In this document: piece after piece, positions 1 to 8,754 of the stretch | Position numbering within the stretch: the first letter of the stretch is position 1 | Layout of the letters: the number at the start of each line of letters is the position of its first letter | From: Nostoc sp. UHCC 0302 | GTDB lineage: Bacteria > Cyanobacteriota > Cyanobacteriia > Cyanobacteriales > Nostocaceae | Length of the DNA: 64,000 nt | Direction: 5' to 3' | Assembly: GCF_038096175.1 (NCBI RefSeq) | Contig: NZ_CP151099.1 | Coordinates: 3,164,501-3,228,500, forward strand | Program-made: the position numbers and the translations under genes | The notes under the pieces: generated by a model | What the model was told of the DNA's origin: nothing | The model's database searches: none | The model's input: only the letters and a program-made list of their open reading frames with translations

Positions 1-1604
1 CGATGCTGAATCAAGGCAAGCTCGTGGGGGTATTGTATCTAGAAAATCGATTAGCGGCTAGGGCATTTACACAGGAGCAATCGCAAGTTTTGAATCTATT
101 ATCAACTCAGGCAGCGATCGCCATTGAAAACGCTAAACTCTACTCAAAACTACAGAAGAGCGAAAGTCAGATGGCGCAATTCCTGGAAGCTGTACCGATA
201 GGAATTGGAGTCGTGGATACACTGGGTCGCCCTTGCTACGCCAATCAACAGGCAATTCAGCTATTGGGCAAAGGGATTATTCCTGGTGCGACACCAGAGC
301 AACTTGCAGAAATTTATCAACTTTATCTAGCGGGAACAGAGCAACCATATCCCATTGAGAACTTACCAGTGATGCGGGCGTTGAAAGGCGATCGCACCAG
401 AATTGACGATTTAGAAATTCGCCAAAACAATTCAACCATCCCGGTTGAAGGGTGGGGAACTCCAGTATTCGACGAACAGGGCAAGGTGATTTATGCGATC
501 TCAGCTTTTCAAGACATCACCGAACGCAAACAAGCAGAACAATTGCTAGCAAATTATAATCGTACCTTAGAACAACAGGTAGCTCAACGAACAGCCGCTT
601 TACAGAAAAGCGAGGCAGAACTGCGCGAGCGAGAACAGGAACTAAGATTGATTACCGACGCTCTCCCTGCTTGTATCTGTTATATAGATACAGATCGGCG
701 CTATCGATTTGCCAACCGAACTTATGAGGAATGGTATGGCTGTAGTCGAGATGATATTGTGGGTAAGCAGGTTCGTGAAGTCATGAGCAAGGCAGCTTAT
801 CAAATTATTGAACCGTACATGAATCGAGCGCTAGCAGGGGAGATTATAACCTATGAGGCAGAAGTCCCTTTGCCGTTGGGCAAAAAGTATGTTGCTGTTA
901 CCTCCATCCCCGATTTCGATCTCAATGCTCAGGTGAGAGGATACTATGGTTTGATTACAGATATCAGCGATAGGAAACGCGCCGAAGAATCATCAATTCT
1001 AGAAGAACGCAACCGTATGGCGCGAGAAATACACGATACACTAGCCCAAACTTTTACTAGTATCATTGTTCACTTAGATGCCGCCTCCCAGCGCCTCAAG
1101 CTCGATCCAGATGCCGCCCAGTCACACCTGAAAACAGGGCGCGTTTTGGCGCGTTCTGGGCTTGCCGATGCTCGTCGCTCGGTAGAAGCACTCCGTCCGC
1201 AGATATTGGAAGAAGGGGATTTGTATAGCGCTCTGGAACGATTCATGACTCAGATGTTTTACCTGACATCTGTACAGGTAGTTTGTACTACCATCGGCGA
1301 ACCATATCCTTTACCGAATGAAGTCGAAGTGAATCTGCTTCGCATCGGGCAAGAGGCGTTAACCAATGCTTTTAAGTATGCAAATGCGAGCGAAATCTGC
1401 GTTGAGTTGCGGTATGAACCATCGCAGTTCGTCTTGCAGATCGAAGACAATGGTCAAGGGTTTGAAAGCAGCAGCCTGTCTATCGGTCGGGGCTTTGGGT
1501 TACTCGGAATGACTGAACGCGCCCAACGCATTGGAGCAGAATTGACGATTGTGAGTCACCTTGGACAAGGTACAGAAATTGTAGTGAGAGTACAAACGCT
1601 ATGA
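1..1604 (+). CDS. Sensor histidine kinase, NarL type, 5' end outside window
   Basis: This is the C-terminal part of a two-component sensor kinase; the reading frame enters from the left edge. Counting from the ATG at position 3, residues 1-45 are the end of a GAF domain (QAAIAIENAKLY helix). A PAS domain (about 55-175) ending in DITERK, a coiled coil and a second PAS domain (about 212-325) ending in DISDRK follow. The HisKA_3 dimerisation region carries the phospho-acceptor His344 in REIHDTLAQ. The HATPase_c domain shows the N box (EALTNAFKYA), G1 box (DNGQGF) and G2 box (GRGFGLLGM). The 3' end overlaps the next gene by 4 bp (ATGA), so kinase and regulator are translationally coupled. The input signal is unknown; GAF and PAS domains suggest a small ligand, light or redox. 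Confidence 0.93.
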   Translation, partial: MLNQGKLVGVLYLENRLAARAFTQEQSQVLNLLSTQAAIAIENAKLYSKLQKSESQMAQFLEAVPIGIGVVDTLGRPCYANQQAIQLLGKGIIPGATPEQLAEIYQLYLAGTEQPYPIENLPVMRALKGDRTRIDDLEIRQNNSTIPVEGWGTPVFDEQGKVIYAISAFQDITERKQAEQLLANYNRTLEQQVAQRTAALQKSEAELREREQELRLITDALPACICYIDTDRRYRFANRTYEEWYGCSRDDIVGKQVREVMSKAAYQIIEPYMNRALAGEIITYEAEVPLPLGKKYVAVTSIPDFDLNAQVRGYYGLITDISDRKRAEESSILEERNRMAREIHDTLAQTFTSIIVHLDAASQRLKLDPDAAQSHLKTGRVLARSGLADARRSVEALRPQILEEGDLYSALERFMTQMFYLTSVQVVCTTIGEPYPLPNEVEVNLLRIGQEALTNAFKYANASEICVELRYEPSQFVLQIEDNGQGFESSSLSIGRGFGLLGMTERAQRIGAELTIVSHLGQGTEIVVRVQTL

Positions 1605-2251
1605 CGCACCGCTTAACCGCTACACCTGACTCCTCTGCGATCCGCATCTTGATTGGCGATGACCATCCATTTATGCGAGAGGGTCTAGCAGCCGTACTCG
1701 ATTATAAACCGGATATGACCGTAGTTGGGCAAGCCTGCAACGGTTACGAAGCAGTAGAATTATTCCGCCAACATCAACCCGATGTTACATTGATGGATTT
1801 GCGGATGCCTGAGATGGACGGCGTTAAAGCGATCGCTACTATCTGCGCTGAGTTTGACAATGCTCGAATCATCGTCCTGACAACCTACGACAGCGACGAA
1901 GACATCTATCGGGGATTGCGGGCAGGTGCAAAGGGCTATGTCCTAAAAGATGCAGAACCAGACGAACTACTGACAGCAATTCGGGCAGTTCATAACGGTA
2001 AACAGTATATCCCTCCAGCAGTGGGCGCAAAACTAGCAGAACGGCTACAGAGCCCAGAATTAAGCGATCGCGAGTTGGAAGTGCTGCGCCTGATGGCAAC
2101 GGGTAAGAGCAACTTAGAGATTAGCATTGCCTTGGGGATCGCTGAGGGAACGGTCAAATTTCATGTTAAAAATATTCTCAGCAAGCTGGCAGTGAGCGAT
2201 CGCACTCAAGCGATGATTGTTGCTCTCAAGCGCGGCATTATTACGCTTTAA
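1601..2251 (+). CDS. NarL/FixJ-family response regulator
   Basis: This 216-residue protein is the DNA-binding partner of the preceding kinase. The receiver domain (about 14-130) has the acidic pair Asp20-Asp21, phospho-acceptor Asp66 in LMDLRMPEMDG, the switch Thr in VLTTYDSDED and Lys in GYVLKDA. The LuxR-type helix-turn-helix occupies about 148-212 (LSDRELEVLRLMATGKSN, then GTVKFHVKNILSKL). Length is normal for the family. Start and upstream stop overlap by 4 bp, which fixes the start. Its targets are not known; the stress genes downstream are on the same strand but separated by about 200 bp. Confidence 0.95.
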   Translation: MTHRLTATPDSSAIRILIGDDHPFMREGLAAVLDYKPDMTVVGQACNGYEAVELFRQHQPDVTLMDLRMPEMDGVKAIATICAEFDNARIIVLTTYDSDEDIYRGLRAGAKGYVLKDAEPDELLTAIRAVHNGKQYIPPAVGAKLAERLQSPELSDRELEVLRLMATGKSNLEISIALGIAEGTVKFHVKNILSKLAVSDRTQAMIVALKRGIITL

Positions 2252-2449
2252 AAATTTAGCTCTAAAGTTATCACCTGCTCTTGAGGATAGGTTATTTCTC
2301 GTCCTAAAAGTCAGGCGATCGCTATCCCTATTGCTAGCGTAAAAACTTCTCGCAGGGGATGTGACAAAGTAGGAGCAATTTCCATATTCTCAGAATCAAT
2401 AAACGATATTCAATTTCTTACTGTTCTTTCCAGCATTTTCATCACCAAG

Positions 2450-3007
2450 ATGCTAACGATGAGTCAGACAAATGATGGTGACAGGCTGCTCACGCCAATT
2501 TCAGAACACGATCATACCCAAGGAGGAATGGATGCGTCAGTCATTTTAGTGGAATACGGTGATTATCAATGTCTTTCCTGTGGTGAGGTTAACAGGATGA
2601 TTCAAGAGATTCAGCAACAGAGCCAATTTTGCTTTGTTTTTCGCCATTTCCCCCGTACCCACCTTCATCCCCAAGCACAAAAGGCAGCAGAAGCAGCAGA
2701 AGCAGCAGCCGCGCAAAATAAGTTTTGGCAAATGCACAATCTCTTATTTGCGAATCAATCCGCACTTAATAATGGCTACCTTCTAGAATATGCCAATCAG
2801 ATACACCTTGACCTTGATCTATTCCTTCGAGATATGACAAACCATGTTCATACTGAACGAGTTACTCAAAACATTCAAAGTGGTATACAAAGTGGTCTCA
2901 GTAGTACACCAGCTTTATTCGTCAACGAAATTCGCTACAGGGATGCCTGGGATATAGAGAGACTAATCACAGCCATCGCCCAAGCTAGAAATTCTCAATC
3001 CATGTGA
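2450..3007 (+). CDS. DsbA-like thioredoxin-fold protein
   Basis: This 185-residue protein has the Thioredoxin_4/DsbA fold. The active site is Cys41-Leu-Ser-Cys44 in GDYQCLSCGEV, followed by an alpha-helical insertion rich in Ala and Glu, and the cis-proline loop SSTPALFVNE near the C-terminus. There is no signal peptide, so it probably acts in the cytoplasm, as do similar proteins fused or linked to NhaA antiporters. The substrate is not known. The start could be the ATG at 2450 or the second ATG at 2459; no strong ribosome-binding site decides it. It lies first in a run of + strand stress-type genes. Confidence 0.85.
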   Translation: MLTMSQTNDGDRLLTPISEHDHTQGGMDASVILVEYGDYQCLSCGEVNRMIQEIQQQSQFCFVFRHFPRTHLHPQAQKAAEAAEAAAAQNKFWQMHNLLFANQSALNNGYLLEYANQIHLDLDLFLRDMTNHVHTERVTQNIQSGIQSGLSSTPALFVNEIRYRDAWDIERLITAIAQARNSQSM

Positions 3008-3133
3008 TGCGTGAGATATCTTGGGAAATGGGGTAATCCCTCGCCATTGGGGCTGAAGCAGTAATATCATGTCCGGCTTTACAGTTGTGATAAACGTGCA
3101 TCTGCTTAACCAGGCTTACTCAATGAGGAAAAG

Positions 3134-3526
3134 ATGCCAATGAACGCTCTAGAAATTGTCAAGCAGGCTTACATTTACCTAAACGAAAAAGATATTCCTC
3201 ATTATTTTTCTCTAATGTCTTTTAATGTCGAGTTCTATCAAACAGAAGAACTCCCTTGGGGCGGTCACTATCGTGGCTTTGATGAAAGCAAGGTTTTTTT
3301 CTCGAAGTTTTCTCCACTAATTGATTCGACCGTCGAAATATCTCACTACATCCAAGCTGGTGAGCAAATAGTTGCGATCGGTAACACTATTGGTCTAGCA
3401 AAGCTAACTGGAAAAAAGTTCAGTTGTAACTTGGCTCACATTTGGACAGTCAAAGAAGAAAAAATTGTTCGATTAGAGGTTTACATCGACACTGATGCAA
3501 TGAAAACTGCACTGACATCAGCCTAA
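3134..3526 (+). CDS. SnoaL-like (NTF2-fold) protein
   Basis: This 130-residue protein resembles the SnoaL/ketosteroid-isomerase-like family. It begins with the typical VKQAYIYLNEKDIPHYFSLM helix, then GHYRGFDES, a beta sheet containing GEQIVAIGNTIGLAKLTGK, and HIWTVKEEKIVRLEVYIDT at the end. Such proteins have a cone-shaped hydrophobic pocket and range from isomerases to non-enzymatic binders, so the substrate cannot be predicted. AGGAAAAG just before the ATG at 3134 supports the start. It is one of six SnoaL-like loci in the window. Confidence 0.8.
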   Translation: MPMNALEIVKQAYIYLNEKDIPHYFSLMSFNVEFYQTEELPWGGHYRGFDESKVFFSKFSPLIDSTVEISHYIQAGEQIVAIGNTIGLAKLTGKKFSCNLAHIWTVKEEKIVRLEVYIDTDAMKTALTSA

Positions 3527-3588
3527 CAAGTTGGTTTAATTCGTCTTATTTATAAAATGCTTCACAGGTTTTAACAGGAGGTTCACAG

Positions 3589-4527
3589 ATGAAGATTTTT
3601 GTCGCAGGCGCAACGGGAGCGATCGGTCGTCCCTTAATCGCGCAACTGCTAGCGCAAGGACATGAAGTAGTTGCATTGACACGTTCTTTAGAAAAAGCAC
3701 AAACTTTAGCTGAACAAGGCGTGGAATTAGCGATTGCAGATGTGTTCGATGCAGATGCTGTTAAAGCTGCCATCACCCGCACTCAGCCGGAAGTGGTGAT
3801 TGAACAACTCACTTCCCTCCCCAAAACCTATACTAGCGAGTCGATGAGTGCAGCATCAGCCCTGAACACCCGCATCCGTCGAGAAGGGGGTGCTAATGTG
3901 CTGGCAGCAGCCCAAGCGGCTGGCGTGCGCCGTTATCTGAGGCAGTCGATCGCATTCTGGGCGATTCCTGGTGCAGGCTTGGCAGATGAAGAAACGCCAT
4001 TAGCTTTTGATGCCTCGCCTGCGGTTGCAGCAGATGCTCACATAGTCACTGAGATCGAGCGTGACTTACTAGGGAACCCCAACCTAGAAGGAATTGCTCT
4101 GCGTTATGGCTTCCTTTACGGGCCCGGTACCTGGTTTGCCCCTGATGGCGATGTTGCCCAACAGGTGCTACAGCAACAGTTCCCGATTATTGGGAATGGG
4201 GAAGGCGTCTGGTCGTGGTTACACATTGAAGATGCGGCGATCGCTACAGTTGCAGCAGCAGAGCGAGGCAATCCTGGCATTTACCTGATTACGGACGATC
4301 AACCCTTAGCGGTGCGCGAGTGGCTTTCTGCTTATGCTCAATGGCTCAATGCTCCACCACCTCCACAGGTATCGGTTGAGGATGCTCTGCGAATTAGTGG
4401 TGCAGATGCTGTCTATTATGGTACTCAGATGCGAGGCGCATCGAATGCTAAAGCAAAACGCGAATTAAATTTTCAGCCGCGACCCTTGGAATGGATGGTT
4501 AACACCGTCGTGGCTCATGCCAGTTAA
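3589..4527 (+). CDS. NAD(P)-dependent epimerase/dehydratase family protein
   Basis: This is a 312-residue extended or atypical SDR protein. The N-terminal Rossmann motif is GATGAIGRPL, followed by LTRSLEKAQTLAEQG and the acidic loop ADVFDADAVKAA. The usual YxxxK catalytic pair is not obvious, so it may be an atypical SDR with an NADPH-sensing or reductase role. A perfect ribosome-binding site (AGGAGG, 8 bases before the ATG) fixes the start. The membrane-protein gene starts 21 bp after its stop, so the two are probably cotranscribed. The substrate is unknown. Confidence 0.85.
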   Translation: MKIFVAGATGAIGRPLIAQLLAQGHEVVALTRSLEKAQTLAEQGVELAIADVFDADAVKAAITRTQPEVVIEQLTSLPKTYTSESMSAASALNTRIRREGGANVLAAAQAAGVRRYLRQSIAFWAIPGAGLADEETPLAFDASPAVAADAHIVTEIERDLLGNPNLEGIALRYGFLYGPGTWFAPDGDVAQQVLQQQFPIIGNGEGVWSWLHIEDAAIATVAAAERGNPGIYLITDDQPLAVREWLSAYAQWLNAPPPPQVSVEDALRISGADAVYYGTQMRGASNAKAKRELNFQPRPLEWMVNTVVAHAS

Positions 4528-4548
4528 AAATTTGAGGGAAAAGTAAAG

Positions 4549-4956
4549 ATGAAGATTGCTCAATATGGAACAGCGATCGTGGTCATCCATGCGATCATAC
4601 ATGGACTGCATGGTTTAGCACATGTGGAAATTCCAGTTCCCCTCTCAATACTTCAGAGTTTATTTGTGGGTATTGTGATTTATGCGATTCCCATCATTGC
4701 AGTCGTTTTACTCTGGACACATTTTTACCGCATTGGTAGCTGGCTCTTGCTCTTTTCAATGGTAGCATCAGTCCTTTTTGGAATCTACAATCATTTGATC
4801 GTAATTAGTTCGGATCATGTGTCTCAAGTTTCCTTTGCAGGTTGGGGATTGCTATTCCAAATCACAGCCATCCTGACATTAATTGTGGATGGATTCGGCT
4901 GTTGGATTGGTATCTGGGCATTGAAAACGATTCAGGAACTAGAAAAGGTTATATAA
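4549..4956 (+). CDS. Small four-helix membrane protein, function unknown
   Basis: This 135-residue protein is hydrophobic, with four predicted membrane helices at about residues 5-27, 34-60, 63-88 and 96-122. I do not recognise a named family. His-rich segments (AIIHGLHGLAHVE) lie near the first helix. GAGGGAAAAG precedes the ATG. It follows the SDR gene by 21 bp and is likely in the same transcript. The first 25 bases around its start (4544-4568) recur exactly at 6746-6770, where the frame soon closes. Confidence 0.7.
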   Translation: MKIAQYGTAIVVIHAIIHGLHGLAHVEIPVPLSILQSLFVGIVIYAIPIIAVVLLWTHFYRIGSWLLLFSMVASVLFGIYNHLIVISSDHVSQVSFAGWGLLFQITAILTLIVDGFGCWIGIWALKTIQELEKVI

Positions 4957-5044
4957 ATTGTTCACCTGCTTGCTGCCAATTTAGAGCAGTTTCTTTTCAT
5001 TAGACACAGCGAATTATCCAATTTCTCATCGCACGGTATCGAAC

Positions 5045-5788
5045 ATGAACCACACACTCAAGAATAAACGCGCACTCATTACCGGAGGCAGTCGCGGTAT
5101 CGGGGCAGCGATCGTCAAGCGTTTAGCAAGTGAAGGTGCTGATGTCGCCTTTACCTATGCCAGCTCACCCGATCGCGCTAACGAAATCGTCCAGGCAGCG
5201 CAAGCATTAGGTGTCCAAGCTCTTGCCATCCAAGCTGACAGTGCCGAAGTGAGTGCAGTGGTTGCCGCTGTTGAGGACACTGTAAATAAATTGGGCGGCA
5301 TTGATATTCTCGTCAACAATGCAGGCGTGCTGGTGATCGGGGCGATCGACGATTTTACGCTAGCGGACTTCGATCGAACCTTTGCCGTTAACGTGCGTGC
5401 CGTATTTGTGGCGACGCAAGCCGCAGTCAAGCACATGAAAGAGGGCGGACGCATTATCAACATCGGTAGCACCAATGCTGAACGGATGCCATTTCCTGGT
5501 GGCGGCGTTTATGCCATGAGCAAATCTGCTCTCCAAGGGCTCGTGCAAGGCTTGTCACGTGATCTCGGCCTGCGCGGGATTACGATCAATAACGTGCAGC
5601 CCGGGCCGATCGCTACAGAGATGAATCCCTCGGAGGGTGAGTTTGCCGAAATGCTTAAAAAGCACATTGCGGTAGTCCGCTACGGCACCGTTGAAGAGGT
5701 TGCGGGATTGGTTGCTTATCTGGCTGGCCCTGAGTCCGGTTACATCACCGGCGCAAACCTGATGATTGACGGAGGGTTTAGCGCATAA
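5045..5788 (+). CDS. SDR-family oxidoreductase (3-oxoacyl-ACP reductase type)
   Basis: This classical short-chain dehydrogenase has 247 residues. It shows the cofactor motif TGGSRGIG, the NNAG motif (LVNNAGVLVIG), an active-site serine in INIGSTNAE, the YxxxK pair in VYAMSK, and C-terminal GANLMIDGGFSA. Family members reduce ketones or oxidise alcohols using NAD(P)H. The substrate cannot be read from the sequence; a general aldehyde/ketone detoxification role would fit the nitroreductase that starts 77 bp downstream. The start is the first ATG. Confidence 0.9.
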   Translation: MNHTLKNKRALITGGSRGIGAAIVKRLASEGADVAFTYASSPDRANEIVQAAQALGVQALAIQADSAEVSAVVAAVEDTVNKLGGIDILVNNAGVLVIGAIDDFTLADFDRTFAVNVRAVFVATQAAVKHMKEGGRIINIGSTNAERMPFPGGGVYAMSKSALQGLVQGLSRDLGLRGITINNVQPGPIATEMNPSEGEFAEMLKKHIAVVRYGTVEEVAGLVAYLAGPESGYITGANLMIDGGFSA

Positions 5789-5865
5789 CTGCTGCCCGAT
5801 TGAGCGATGGCGCGGAGCGCCCGCTGGAAGCGATCGCATTTATTTTTCATAGAGGTTGATAAGAT

Positions 5866-6513
5866 ATGTTTGATCTTGACCAAACTATTAAAGACCGACA
5901 CTCAACACGCAAATTCTTATCTCAACCAGTGCCACGGGCTTTGCTCGAGGAAGCCCTCACTCTAGCGCAGCTGGCGCCGTCGAATTCAAATATCCAGCCG
6001 TGGCGGTTGGTGTTTGCCCAAGGCGGATGCCGCGATCGCTTGCAAGAGGCTTTGCTAAACCAAGCCAAGCAGCAGCCCAACGTCTCTCCTCTGCCTTCTG
6101 CCTTCCAGCATTACCGCCAGGAACTGGGAGCGCAAGTCTACGGGGCGATGGGGATTACTCGTGACGATAAAGCGAATAGACAGTTGGCCGTTCTGCGTAA
6201 TTACGAATTTTTTGGCGCACCAGTTGTTGGGATCGTCTGTATGCACCAAGATTTGGGCGTTGCCGATGCTTTAAGCGTGGGGATGTATTTACAAACGCTG
6301 GTGTTAAGCCTAACCGCTCGTGGCATTGGCACTTGCGTAGAGGTTTCGCTAGCGGATTATCCCGAAATCATCCGCAACGAGTTGAACATTCCACCGGAAT
6401 TATTGATCATTTGTGGTTTAGCCGTTGGCTATTCCGATCCTGATTTTCCCGCTAATCATCTGCATATAAGCCGTGAGGCCGTTGAGAAAAACGTCTCGTT
6501 CCTCGACGATTGA
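5866..6513 (+). CDS. Nitroreductase-family protein
   Basis: This FMN-dependent nitroreductase-like protein has 215 residues. The N-terminal RHSTRKFLSQPVP motif binds the FMN phosphate, and LAQLAPSNSNIQPWR and the late GTCVEVSLADYPEI complete the fold signature. Such enzymes reduce nitroaromatics, quinones or enones with NAD(P)H. GAGG upstream of the ATG supports the start. It ends the compact run 5045-6513; a MITE-like element follows 22 bp after the stop. Confidence 0.9.
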   Translation: MFDLDQTIKDRHSTRKFLSQPVPRALLEEALTLAQLAPSNSNIQPWRLVFAQGGCRDRLQEALLNQAKQQPNVSPLPSAFQHYRQELGAQVYGAMGITRDDKANRQLAVLRNYEFFGAPVVGIVCMHQDLGVADALSVGMYLQTLVLSLTARGIGTCVEVSLADYPEIIRNELNIPPELLIICGLAVGYSDPDFPANHLHISREAVEKNVSFLDD

Positions 6514-6535
6514 CAAAAGGCTGGATTTTTTTCTA

Positions 6536-6659
6536 CTAGTGATCTGTCCCATTAAATTTGAGGGATAAGAGAACGAACCGCAAAGGACGCAAAGAGCGCG
6601 AAGAAAGAAAGAAATTTAAATTTGATTCACCTATCAGAATTAATGGGACAGACTACTAG
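6536..6659. mobile_element. MITE-like element, type B, 124 bp
   Basis: Two ends form a 19-bp imperfect inverted repeat: CTAGTGATCTGTCCCATTA at 6536-6554 and the complement of CTAGTAGTCTGTCCCATTA at 6641-6659. Both ends carry a TA in CTACTAG context, as expected for IS630/Tc1-type insertion at TA. The centre holds an AACCGCAAAGGACGCAAAGAGCGCG tract (two phrases of the kind common in cyanobacterial spacers) and no ORF. Confidence 0.6.
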
Positions 6660-6745
6660 ACGCTAAACGCAAGTCCAAAAGAGTATTTGCATTCCTAGTG
6701 TCATCAATAAATGATTTCTGTTGGAGTTTTTTATTTAGAAGAAAT

Positions 6746-6770
6746 TAAAGATGAAGATTGCTCAATATGG
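6746..6770 (+). repeat. 25-bp exact copy of the start of the 4549 gene
   Basis: The 25 bases at 6746-6770, from TAAAG through ATG to CAATATGG, match 4544-4568, the translation start of the membrane-protein gene, exactly. Here the frame continues for only a few codons (MKIAQYGLKIL then stop). It looks like a recombination or duplication footprint rather than a gene. Confidence 0.75.
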
Positions 6771-6808
6771 TTTAAAAATTCTTTGATTTGTTTGATTCAG
6801 GAGATTTT

Positions 6809-7336
6809 ATGTTTAGCAAGATTCTAGCTGCAATTGACCGTTCTTCAAATGGTAATGCTGTTTTTGATGAAGCGCTTACTCTAGCAAAGGCAACTAAAGG
6901 AAGCCTCATGCTGTTGCATATCCTATCTAGTGAAGAAAAGGATAGCCCCCAAACACCTACACTGCTTACTCTCGAATATCACCCATTGAATGGAGAACTT
7001 ATAGAGGATTATTGGAAGCAGTGGCAAACTTACGAAGAAGAGGGTTTTAAGTTATTGCGATCGTATACAGAATCAGCAACCAATGCCGGGGTGAGTACTG
7101 AATTCACCCAAAATTCTGGCAATCCCAGCCGGAATATCTGTGAAGTTGCTCGAACTTGGGGCGCTGACTTAATTGTGATCGGTCGTCAAGGACATTCTGG
7201 TTTGAATGAGTTGATATTAGGCAGCGTGAGTAATTATGTGTTTCACCATGCTCCTTGTTCCGTGCATATTGTTTATACTCCAGTTCCTCTTAAACCTGAA
7301 GCAATTCTAGCCAATCAAGCTCAAGTAGTTCATTAA
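6809..7336 (+). CDS. Universal stress protein (UspA family)
   Basis: This 175-residue protein has the Usp fold. It starts MFSKILAAIDRSSNG, which includes the family Asp after strand 1, and carries the ATP-binding signature GRQGHSGLNELILGSVSN followed by HHAPCSVHIV. Such proteins bind ATP and raise survival under stress. AGGAG lies 7 bases before the ATG at 6809, so that start is preferred to the upstream ATG at 6788. It opens a second stress group with the terminal oxidase gene. Confidence 0.92.
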   Translation: MFSKILAAIDRSSNGNAVFDEALTLAKATKGSLMLLHILSSEEKDSPQTPTLLTLEYHPLNGELIEDYWKQWQTYEEEGFKLLRSYTESATNAGVSTEFTQNSGNPSRNICEVARTWGADLIVIGRQGHSGLNELILGSVSNYVFHHAPCSVHIVYTPVPLKPEAILANQAQVVH

Positions 7337-7465
7337 GAATAGGCTATGAATATCTTTGTTGGTGGTAATGCAAAAGTTAGATTCATAAACTTCAAGCTTT
7401 TGCCTTAGTTGTTGCCGTGGAATCGAAATTGTTCTCAAGTAAACATTAATTTAGGAAATTTTGAC

Positions 7466-7732
7466 ATGGATAATGTAATAGCTCCGACCAATTCACCTGT
7501 TGTAAGGCCACCCGAAGTAACATTGGTTCCTAATAACTCACTATTGACTGAGACACCAGAAGAAGGAAGACAACTAGCAGTCAAAATGTCACGGTTAATT
7601 ATTAAATTGACTCAGCCGGATGAAGAAAAACGCAACCAACTGCGAGATGTATATGGCAATGATGCCATGATGCTGATTGCAGTTGGACAGACGGTTGCAA
7701 CAGAGTTTGCCACGTTCACGAAGTGTCTCTGA
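7466..7732 (+). CDS. Small hypothetical protein, possibly truncated
   Basis: This 88-residue ORF starts at the ATG at 7466 (TAGGAAATTTTGAC upstream). It is hydrophilic, with VRPPEVTLVPNNSLL, ETPEEGRQLAVKMSRLI and QPDEEKRNQLRDVYGNDAM segments. I do not recognise a family. After the TGA at 7730-7732 the same frame continues for 12 plausible codons (KRIAAANNYWRK, then TAA), so the stop may be a recent nonsense change. It precedes the oxidase gene by 91 bp. Confidence 0.55.
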   Translation: MDNVIAPTNSPVVRPPEVTLVPNNSLLTETPEEGRQLAVKMSRLIIKLTQPDEEKRNQLRDVYGNDAMMLIAVGQTVATEFATFTKCL

Positions 7733-7823
7733 AAGAGAATCGCAGCTGCTAATAACTACTGGCGGAAGTAATATCTCAAAATCGTCAAATCAGGGATTTG
7801 TTCTGATTCTAGAGGAATTCACC

Positions 7824-8513
7824 ATGAAAGTTTTGATTCAAGCGATCGTCAGTTTTTTTGTATTTATTGTCGATTTCGTCTACGGAAATCGTTCTTACCC
7901 TCGATTTTATGTGCTGGAAACCATCGCTCGCGTTCCTTATTTTTCCTATCTCTCGGTGCTGCATCTTTACGAGACGCTGGGTTACTGGCGCAAAGCTGAC
8001 TTATTAAAAGTTCATTTCGCCGAAACCTGGAACGAATTACATCATCTGTTAATTATGGAATCAATGGGTGGCGATCGCTACTGGATTGATCGCTTCGTCG
8101 CTCAACACATTGCAGTGGCATACTACTGGGTGGTTGTCCTAATTTATATGCTGTTTCCCAAGTATGCCTATTACCTAATGGAACTGATTGAAAATCATGC
8201 CTACCATACCTATGACGACTATTTGAAAGCCCATGAAACAGAACTGAAAGCTCAAAGAGCGCCCAAAGTCGCAATTAACTACTACCGCGATGGCGATCTC
8301 TATATGTTTGAAGAAACCCAGTTTACATCAGATCATCAATTTCGCCGCCCGAAAGTGGATAATCTCTACGACGTATTCGTGAATATTCGGGATGACGAAT
8401 GCGAACACGTCAAGACAATGGAGGCGCTCCAGCTACCAGAAGCACGGCAAACTTTTAAAAGTCCCCATACGGTTTTTGAATTGGTGCCGACCAGCGTCGA
8501 GCAACAGGATTGA
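7824..8513 (+). CDS. Plastoquinol terminal oxidase, alternative oxidase family
   Basis: This 229-residue protein belongs to the di-iron alternative oxidase/PTOX family, which oxidises plastoquinol and reduces oxygen to water at the thylakoid or cytoplasmic membrane. Iron-ligand motifs are visible in order: LYETLG, WNELHHLLIMES, ENHAYHTYDDYL and IRDDECEH. The hydrophobic stretch AVAYYWVVVLIYMLFP gives the interfacial helix. The ATG at 7824 follows AGAGGAATTCACC; the longer frame from 7677 adds unrelated sequence. The role is probably a safety valve for excess electrons, which fits the stress-protein neighbours. Confidence 0.9.
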   Translation: MKVLIQAIVSFFVFIVDFVYGNRSYPRFYVLETIARVPYFSYLSVLHLYETLGYWRKADLLKVHFAETWNELHHLLIMESMGGDRYWIDRFVAQHIAVAYYWVVVLIYMLFPKYAYYLMELIENHAYHTYDDYLKAHETELKAQRAPKVAINYYRDGDLYMFEETQFTSDHQFRRPKVDNLYDVFVNIRDDECEHVKTMEALQLPEARQTFKSPHTVFELVPTSVEQQD

Positions 8514-8581
8514 TTCTATAAAACTCCTATTTGATTTTTGAATAACTAAGCTGCTTAGAAGCTTGTCATACACGTTAAAAA

Positions 8582-8634
8582 AGAGGCAATGGAGCAGTTC
8601 TCGATGGGGTCATTTCCCTCTGCTTTCTGCCTCT
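8582..8634. other. Long imperfect hairpin after the oxidase gene
   Basis: AGAGGCA (8582-8588) pairs with TGCCTCT (8628-8634), and AGCAG (8593-8597) pairs with CTGCT (8620-8624). There is no clear T run on the + strand; the run of six T lies on the - strand side. It may act as a weak terminator or be a decayed repeat. Confidence 0.4.
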
Positions 8635-8754
8635 TCATTAAAACCCCGATCAAGCTAGCTCTAATTTTTTCTGTTTTAACTATGAGCTAGCTCAAAGAAA
8701 TTATTGAGAAAAATTGTCAGAGTAAAGGTAGTTCAAGGCTATGAGGATAGCAAT

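Noticed and set aside
7677-7823. N-terminal extension of the alternative oxidase
   Set aside because: The extension overlaps another gene, is basic and unlike the family, and a good ribosome-binding site precedes the ATG at 7824.
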